A DNA stretch of 45,926 nt from Streptomyces sp. MBT65 (lineage in GTDB: Bacteria > Actinomycetota > Actinomycetes > Streptomycetales > Streptomycetaceae). The notes below the pieces were generated by a model, which worked only from the letters and a program-made list of their open reading frames with translations, searched no databases and was not told the origin of the DNA. The DNA lies in contig NZ_JAENRY010000027.1 in NCBI RefSeq assembly GCF_016612545.1, positions 1-45,926 of the forward strand. The letters are read 5' to 3'. Position 1 is the first letter of the stretch. Each line of letters begins with the position of its first letter. This document shows, in pieces, positions 41,365-45,926 of the stretch. A program made the position numbers and the translations under genes.

Positions 41365-42060
41365 TCACCACGACACCTCCGGGCCGTCGGCGACTACATG
41401 GAGCAGCACGCCGAACTGTCCCAGCAGCCGCACCGCGTGCTCCTGGTCCGCGTCGGCCAGGGCCTGCGGCAGTGTCCGCAGCAGTCCGGGCTTCGGCGAG
41501 GACGTGGCGGCGGGCGAACATTCCGCGCACGGTGTAGACGACGGCGACGTCGACGGCGGCGAGCGCGGTGTCCACCAGCGGGCCGACCCGGGCGCGGATC
41601 GCCGCACCGGCCGCCCGGCAGCGTTCCAGGAGTCCGTCGACGATCCGGTGCCCGAAGCGCAGCAGCGCTGAGGTACGCCACCACGTCCGCAGTTCCCCGA
41701 GCGGTCGGACGGTCTTTTTCTCGGGGCAAGTGTCCTGCGCGGCCTGCCATCCCAGTGCGTGGCGGGCGCGTTCGCCGGGCAGCCGCCCGTGGTCCTTCAC
41801 GTACCTGTCGGTGATGCCCTCCAGAGCCTGCTCGATCTGCTGGCGGCGGGTGGAGGTCCAGTCGATCAGTTCCTGATCGACTCCGGCTATCTCCATCACC
41901 GGGCGCAGGCCCGGCGTCACCTCCCTCGGCACGGTCGCCAGCCCCAGTTCCTCACACACCTCCGTGGTCATCGTGAGGGTGTAGAGCGTCCCGGCCGCCA
42001 CGATGTGCTGGTAGAGGCGAACGGTGTCGAGAGCGCCCCACACCAGGTGTAGGCCCTCAT
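41365..42060 (-). pseudogene. Conjugative relaxase (MobF/TrwC-type) fragment, frameshifted
   Basis: The minus-strand frame from about 42060 reads A-L-D-T-V-R-L-Y-Q-H-I-V-A-A-G-T-L-Y-T then E-L-G-L ... V-M-E-I-A-G-V-D-Q-E-L-I-D-W-T-S-T-R-R-Q-Q-I-E. This is the segment after the catalytic core of TrwC/TraA relaxases in actinobacterial plasmids. A second block, H-A-L-G-W-Q-A-A-Q ... L-G-E-L-R-T-W-W-R, follows. Near 41493 the frame slips, and the tail (L-P-Q-A-L-A-D-A-D-Q-E-H-A-V-R-L-L-G-Q-F-G) runs in the next frame to the stop at 41365. The N-terminal tyrosine and the three-histidine metal site are missing, and so is the helicase part. It is a plasmid or ICE relic. Confidence 0.65.
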
Positions 42061-42292
42061 TCGGAATGTCCTGTTCCGTGGCGGCGACCTGGGCTTTTCC
42101 CGCTGTCTCGTTTGGAGGACACGGCACTTCTGTCTCACGATCTTGTCCCTTGCAGGCCGCTGCCAATCCATGCGTCTTGTGGACCACCTCGCGCCGGTCG
42201 AAACTCGTCGTCTTCGGCCGACCGGCCCCGGGGATCCGGCTGCCACTGCTCTTACAAAGTCATCGTCGGACAGTACGGCGAAGGGTGAGGGC

Positions 42293-42510
42293 GTGGGGCC
42301 GGAAGAGCGGGAGGAACTTTTCGAGCGGGCGAAGAACCTTGCCGCGAACCCCAAGACCGCGGGGGACGCGGGTCGACTGTGGCCCACGATGATCACGGCG
42401 TGCAAACTCGCGATCGAAGCCGCCGATGTGATCGACAGGCGCGATGAGCGGCACTTGGCCCGCGCCCTGCGGGGGTATTCCTCGCTGTTGTCGCGTGTGG
42501 GCACAGGCCG
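42293..42510 (+). pseudogene. Fragment of an unrecognised helical protein
   Basis: One plus-strand frame from about GTG 42293 reads E-E-R-E-E-L-F-E-R-A-K-N-L-A-A-N-P, then D-A-G-R-L-W-P-T-M-I-T-A-C-K-L-A-I-E-A-A and H-L-A-R-A-L-R-G-Y-S-S-L-L-S-R-V-G. This is amphipathic, helical and codon-biased. It then dissolves into low-complexity Arg/Gly sequence where a kinase scrap begins on the other strand. The ribosome-binding site is poor. I do not recognise the family, though a small intact gene with a different end is not excluded. Confidence 0.4.
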
Positions 42511-42529
42511 CGCCCCAGGTCGGCGAGGT

Positions 42530-42700
42530 GCCCGTGTAGACGGCGGCCTGGGCGCCGGTCCGGGCCTGCTCGGGGGCGTGGTAGCCAGGCGTGGAGACGA
42601 TCGCGCCGGGCTCGGTCAGCGCTGTGACGCCCGGCGACTGGGCGATGCCGAAGTCGAGATCGTTTCCCAGAATCGTGCCGCCAGGCGGCAGGTTCGTACG
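42530..42700 (-). pseudogene. Serine/threonine protein kinase activation-segment fragment
   Basis: The minus strand reads D-L-D-F-G-I-A-Q-S, then A-L-T-E-P-G-A-I-V-S-T-P-G-Y-H-A-P-E-Q-A-R. This is the D-F-G to A-P-E activation segment of a PknB-type kinase (consensus D-F-G-I-A ... G-T-P-G-Y-M-A-P-E-Q). The catalytic loop just before it is degenerate, and no other kinase subdomain is present. About 55 residues remain from a gene that is normally 400 to 700 residues long. Confidence 0.65.
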
Positions 42701-42723
42701 CGTCCGGCGGTCACCTCGATGCT

Positions 42724-43242
42724 CTACGCCTCGTCAACGACCACGAACCGGGCCGGCCCCACACTCACCTCCGCGAGCTCGACGCGCACCCCATCAATGT
42801 CCTGGTGGGCCGGTCGCGCTTGGAGCAATGCGGTCAGGGCCAGGCGCAGGCCGTCCTCGTCGCCCACGGGGTGTGTCCGCATCAGGCTCCATGGTCTGTG
42901 GTCCTGGGCGAGGACGAACTGCACGTCCCACCGGCTGCGGACGATCACGATGGGGTCGACGACCGTGCAGCGGAAGGTCACCGTGACGGGGAAGTCCCAG
43001 TCGCTGCCGGACGCCGTCACCTCCCAGCGGGCGGACACACGCCTGTCGGGGCGGACATCGACCAGGGTCAGGGCGGTGCACCGCGCGGGATCGGCCGTCT
43101 CGGTCGTGTACGCCCCGTCGACGACGTGCACGAGAACCTGACCGGGCCCGGCGATCAGCGGATGGCGCCGCTCGCGCCACGCGCTCAACCGCCACCGGGG
43201 CCGCAGCTCGCGGTGGCGGACGATCGGATAACGGCCTGTCAT
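42724..43242 (-). CDS. Conserved protein of unknown function (172 residues)
   Basis: An intact frame from ATG 43242, with an excellent AAGGAGG eight bases upstream, to TAG 42724. The protein starts with a basic stretch (R-H-R-E-L-R-P-R-W-R-L-S-A-W-R-E-R-R-H) and continues as alternating beta strands (G-Q-V-L-V-H-V-V-D-G-A-Y-T-T, T-A-L-T-L-V-D-V-R-P-D, V-T-V-T-F-R-C-T-V-V-D-P-I-V-I-V). These recall the head of SPFH/stomatin-like domains, but without the usual membrane anchor. There is no signal peptide and no cysteine pair. It starts 22 bp past the stop of the DUF5937-type regulator on the same strand, so the two may be co-transcribed. The function is not known to me. Confidence 0.7.
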   Translation of the reverse strand: MTGRYPIVRHRELRPRWRLSAWRERRHPLIAGPGQVLVHVVDGAYTTETADPARCTALTLVDVRPDRRVSARWEVTASGSDWDFPVTVTFRCTVVDPIVIVRSRWDVQFVLAQDHRPWSLMRTHPVGDEDGLRLALTALLQARPAHQDIDGVRVELAEVSVGPARFVVVDEA

Positions 43243-43264
43243 GCGGACCACCTCCTTGCCTTGC

Positions 43265-44311
43265 TCAGTACTGCAGGGCCGTTGCCACGTCCTGTCCGAT
43301 GCGTTCGACGGCGGTGAGGTCGAGCCCGTAGTGCACATAGCGGCCGTGGCGCTCCACCTGGACGAGGCCCAGGTCGCGCAGGGTGCGCAGATGCCGCGCG
43401 ACCTGCGGGCGGGTCATCGACAGCCGGTCCGCCAGGTCAGCGGTGGTCATCGCCTGGCGTGCGATGAGGCGGCACAGGCGTATCCGACGCGGATCGGTGA
43501 GTGCCAGCATGCGGCTGCGCGCCAGGGTGACGCCGATCTGAGGGGCGTCGATGGGAAAGTGCACGACGGGGGGCAGTCCGGGCTCGTCCTTCACCAGCAG
43601 GTGCGGGGCGCCGTACCAGGTGGGGATCAGCAGCAGCGGTGTACGGGCGGGGCTGACCACCGCGTGGTGCACCTTGTCGAGGACGACCCTGGCGGGGCTG
43701 TCCAGGCAGGCGCTGGACGGGCTGAGCGAGAGGAGGGCCGCCTCGGGTCCCTCGTCCGCGAGCCGTCGGCGCATCTGGTGTGCGGCCCGGGACAGGACGG
43801 GCTCGGTGTGCGTCCACAGCTCGTCGAAGTAGACGCGGCGGCACAGGTCGAGGAAGCCGAGGAGGTCGGCGCGTAGGGCCTGCGGGTCGCGCAGCAGGTC
43901 CGCGGCGAGGGCGGAGTGCGGATCCGGCAGCGCGGACGCGGCCTGGCGCAGCGCACGCGCCTGTGTCCGGTCGTGGAGAACCCTGCCGAAGCGGTAGGCG
44001 CGGTAGCCGCTGACGCAGGTGTACGCGATGAGCTCGGCGAACCGGTCCACCGCGAGCTCCGCCGGCGGTGTGGGAAGCCCTGGATAGAATCCGCGCCAGC
44101 GCAGCGGCGTCCACAGCGGGGCGAACCGTCCAAGGCCGGTCCGGAAGGCGGCCGGTGCGGCGGTGCTGGTCCGCTCGGCCCAGTCGGCGTGCTCGGTGTG
44201 GTGGGCGTGTCCGGTCAGCACGTGCAGGCTGGCGGCCAGCTCGGCGAGTGGGGACACGGTGACCGTGAACCGGTCGCAGGCGGCGCCTTCCAGGACTATG
44301 ACGACCGACAT
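43265..44311 (-). CDS. ArsR-type helix-turn-helix regulator with large N-terminal domain (DUF5937-like)
   Basis: A 348-residue protein from ATG 44311. Residues 1-260 form an unknown domain opening with V-T-V-S-P-L-A-E-L-A-A-S-L-H-V-L, the pattern of the DUF5937 regulators common in Streptomyces. Residues about 265-345 are an ArsR winged helix: D-P-R-R-I-R-L-C-R-L-I-A, then T-T-A-D-L-A-D-R-L-S-M-T-R-P-Q-V-A-R-H-L-R-T-L and V-Q-V-E-R-H-G-R-Y-V-H-Y-G-L. No ArsR-type metal cysteines are visible, so a small-molecule or protein signal is likelier. It lies 24 bp after the M20 amidohydrolase stop on the same strand and ahead of the unknown 172-residue protein. Confidence 0.85.
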   Translation of the reverse strand: MSVVIVLEGAACDRFTVTVSPLAELAASLHVLTGHAHHTEHADWAERTSTAAPAAFRTGLGRFAPLWTPLRWRGFYPGLPTPPAELAVDRFAELIAYTCVSGYRAYRFGRVLHDRTQARALRQAASALPDPHSALAADLLRDPQALRADLLGFLDLCRRVYFDELWTHTEPVLSRAAHQMRRRLADEGPEAALLSLSPSSACLDSPARVVLDKVHHAVVSPARTPLLLIPTWYGAPHLLVKDEPGLPPVVHFPIDAPQIGVTLARSRMLALTDPRRIRLCRLIARQAMTTADLADRLSMTRPQVARHLRTLRDLGLVQVERHGRYVHYGLDLTAVERIGQDVATALQY

Positions 44312-44335
44312 GAGCGGGAGTGTACGGCGGTCTCC

Positions 44336-45526
44336 TCACACCGGCACCCCCTCGAATTCGGCCCGCGCGGCGACGAGTACCTCCGGCTTGGTGAGCAGTG
44401 CGGCGACCACCTCGGCGAGCCCTGTCGCCGCGGCCTGTGTGCGGTTGTGGGCCAGGGGCGTCGCCGCGGCCTCTCGCATCCGGTCGGAGTGGGCGGGTGT
44501 ACCGGTGTCGGCGATCTGGACGTAGGGGTGGATGACCGGCATCAGCTGCGAGAGGTTGCCGATGTCGGAGGACCCGGCGGGGCTGTCGGGGTCGTAGGGC
44601 CCTATGTCCACGCCGAGCGTCCGTACCGCGTCGGCGAACCGCTCCGCGAGAACGGCGTTGTTGCGCCGCTCCGCGTACAGGGGCCCGGTCTCGGAGACCT
44701 CTACCTGGGTCTGCGTGGCGAGCGCGGCCCCCGCCGCGGCGGCCCGCACCCGTTCCACCAGGGCCTCGGCCGACGCGGCCGTACGGTCCCGGACGTACAG
44801 ATCGACCGCGGCCCGTGCGGGGACCACGTTGGGCGCCTGACCGCCGTCGACGACAATGCCGTGCAGCCGGGCACTCGGCGGCACGAACTGTCGCATCGCA
44901 TCAAGGGCGTTGAGGAACAGATGGGCGCCGGCCAGCGCGCTGCGCCCCTGCCACGGCGAGACCGATGCGTGCGCGCTCACCCCGGTGAACTCGACCCGCA
45001 GGTGCGCCGCCGCGAGCCCGGGCCGGCCGGTCAGCCACCGGTCCCCCGGATGGAACATCACCGCCGCGTCCACCCCGTCGAAGACCCCCGCATCGGCCAG
45101 CCGCACCTTGCCCGCGCCGCCCATCTCCTCACCCGGGGTGCCGATCACGGCGACGGTGCCCGGATGCGCGGGCAGCGCCCGTACGACGGCCAGGGCCGCC
45201 GCCGCCCCGCCGGCCGCGATGAGGTTGTGACCGCAGCCGTGGCCGACAGCGGGCAGCGCGTCGTACTCCGCGAGCACGGCGACGCAGGGCCCCGGGCGGC
45301 TGCCCGCGTGCAGGGCCACGAAGGCGGTTTCGAGGCCGCCCGCGGGAGCGGTCACCGTGAAGCCCGCCTCGGCGAGCCAGCGGGTCAGCGCCTGCCGGGC
45401 GTGGAACTCGGCGAACTTCAGCTCGGGACGCGCGTGGATGGACAGGCTGACGGCGTCCATGCGGGGCCGCAGCACGGCCAGTTCCGCGGACAACGCTTTC
45501 ACCGAGGACGCTTTCAAGGACGACAT
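44336..45526 (-). CDS. M20-family amidohydrolase (AbgB/ACY1L2-like)
   Basis: A 396-residue protein from ATG 45526, with GGGGAG five bases upstream. The metal-binding residues follow the M20D pattern: H-G-C-G-H-N (96-101), G-T-P-G-E-E (129-134) with the catalytic glutamates, and a later histidine in the C-terminal part. The dimerisation domain (about 180-290) contains F-T-G-V-S-A-H-A. Relatives cleave N-acyl amino acids, p-aminobenzoyl-glutamate or indole-acetyl conjugates, in the cytoplasm. The substrate here is unknown. It is the first gene of a short minus-strand group with the regulator and the unknown protein. Confidence 0.9.
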   Translation of the reverse strand: MSSLKASSVKALSAELAVLRPRMDAVSLSIHARPELKFAEFHARQALTRWLAEAGFTVTAPAGGLETAFVALHAGSRPGPCVAVLAEYDALPAVGHGCGHNLIAAGGAAAALAVVRALPAHPGTVAVIGTPGEEMGGAGKVRLADAGVFDGVDAAVMFHPGDRWLTGRPGLAAAHLRVEFTGVSAHASVSPWQGRSALAGAHLFLNALDAMRQFVPPSARLHGIVVDGGQAPNVVPARAAVDLYVRDRTAASAEALVERVRAAAAGAALATQTQVEVSETGPLYAERRNNAVLAERFADAVRTLGVDIGPYDPDSPAGSSDIGNLSQLMPVIHPYVQIADTGTPAHSDRMREAAATPLAHNRTQAAATGLAEVVAALLTKPEVLVAARAEFEGVPV

Positions 45527-45799
45527 GGGAACTCCCCTCGTACGACGCACGGAGTGACGTGCTGTCAGGCACACGAGATGAGACTGCGGCCGGGCAAGCA
45601 CGAGTCGTCGCCGATTACCGCGTCCCAGGCAACCCTCGCCGACCGGGCGAACAGCTGGGTACCTATGGAAACGGTGCAGCCGAGCCGTGCGACACCACGA
45701 TCGTCGCGATCGGCGGCGGGGGCACGGTTCGCGGTGGTCACAACCGGGAGGGGATCCGATGAGGCGTACGGAAGCGGCCAGGCAGTTGGGGGGGGATTC

Positions 45800-45926
45800 G
45801 TGCGGAAGCACCGCACCGATGGCGCGCGACGCCTGCGACAGGCGGGCAGGTGGCTGGGAGTCGGGGCGGTGGGCACAGCCTTCGGGGTGCCGGTGGCGAT
45901 CGCCTCAGTGGGCACCACCAAGGGGG
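45800..45926 (+). CDS. N-terminal part of an unknown protein with a possible membrane or signal segment (3' truncated by window edge)
   Basis: From GTG 45800, preceded by a G-rich stretch, the frame has strongly G/C-ending codons and reads basic residues (R-K-H-R-T-D-G-A-R-R-L-R-Q) followed by a hydrophobic run (W-L-G-V-G-A-V-G-T-A-F-G-V-P-V-A-I-A). This looks like a signal peptide or first membrane helix. A second start, ATG 45760 with a very good GGAGGGG, is in the wrong frame by one base because of a run of eight Gs at 45788-45795. With nine Gs the two would join. The family cannot be named from 42 residues. Confidence 0.5.
   Translation, partial: MRKHRTDGARRLRQAGRWLGVGAVGTAFGVPVAIASVGTTKG

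Overview
The window is high-GC actinobacterial DNA, most likely Streptomyces or a close relative. Coding frames have strongly G/C-ending codons, many genes start with GTG, stops and starts overlap by 4 or 8 bp, and the regulators are TetR, IclR, XRE-cupin and ArsR types. No rRNA, tRNA or CRISPR array was seen. All assignments come from reading the sequence; no database search was run.

Left end (1-1506): the tail of a TetR regulator, then degraded coding fragments, including a small gene broken by an internal deletion plus frameshift.

Catabolic block A (1507-20340, minus strand, with a divergent TetR gene at 20686): a probable ten-gene operon runs from 20340 down to 8172. It encodes an NDP-forming acyl-CoA synthetase, a MaoC-like protein, an amidase, a complete peptide-type ABC importer (binding protein, two permeases, two ATPases), an internally deleted CocE remnant, a MOSC-flavin reductase-2Fe-2S fusion and a cupin. 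Most junctions overlap. After a hairpin come a FAD amine oxidase, a full-length CocE/NonD hydrolase and a three-part kinase/M23-like/aminotransferase fusion. Together they look like import and breakdown of an amide- or ester-linked, amine-containing small molecule. The substrate is unknown, and this is the best candidate for an undescribed system.

Junction (21255-22086): scraps of an IclR regulator, a ferredoxin reductase and a frameshifted transposase, closed by a perfect 18-bp hairpin.

Catabolic block B (22128-34456, minus strand, divergent IclR gene at 34685): a complete hca/mhp-type aromatic pathway. It has a ring-hydroxylating dioxygenase (alpha, ferredoxin, reductase, beta), dihydrodiol dehydrogenase, acyl-CoA ligase, C-C hydrolase, class III extradiol dioxygenase, hydratase, aldolase and acylating acetaldehyde dehydrogenase. 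It would take a phenylpropionate-like acid to a dicarboxylic acid, pyruvate and acetyl-CoA. A 17-bp hairpin at 26995-27039 splits it into two transcription units.

Right part (35733-45926): an XRE-cupin regulator, then a stretch rich in remnants: the end of an MFS transporter, a twice-frameshifted conserved gene facing a small XRE gene across three copies of a 19-bp element, a DHA2 transporter lacking its first helix, a conjugative relaxase fragment and a Ser/Thr kinase fragment. This resembles a plasmid- or chromosome-arm-derived accessory region. Intact genes resume at 42724 (unknown protein, ArsR/DUF5937 regulator, M20 amidohydrolase), and a partial ORF preceded by a G8 tract runs off the right end.
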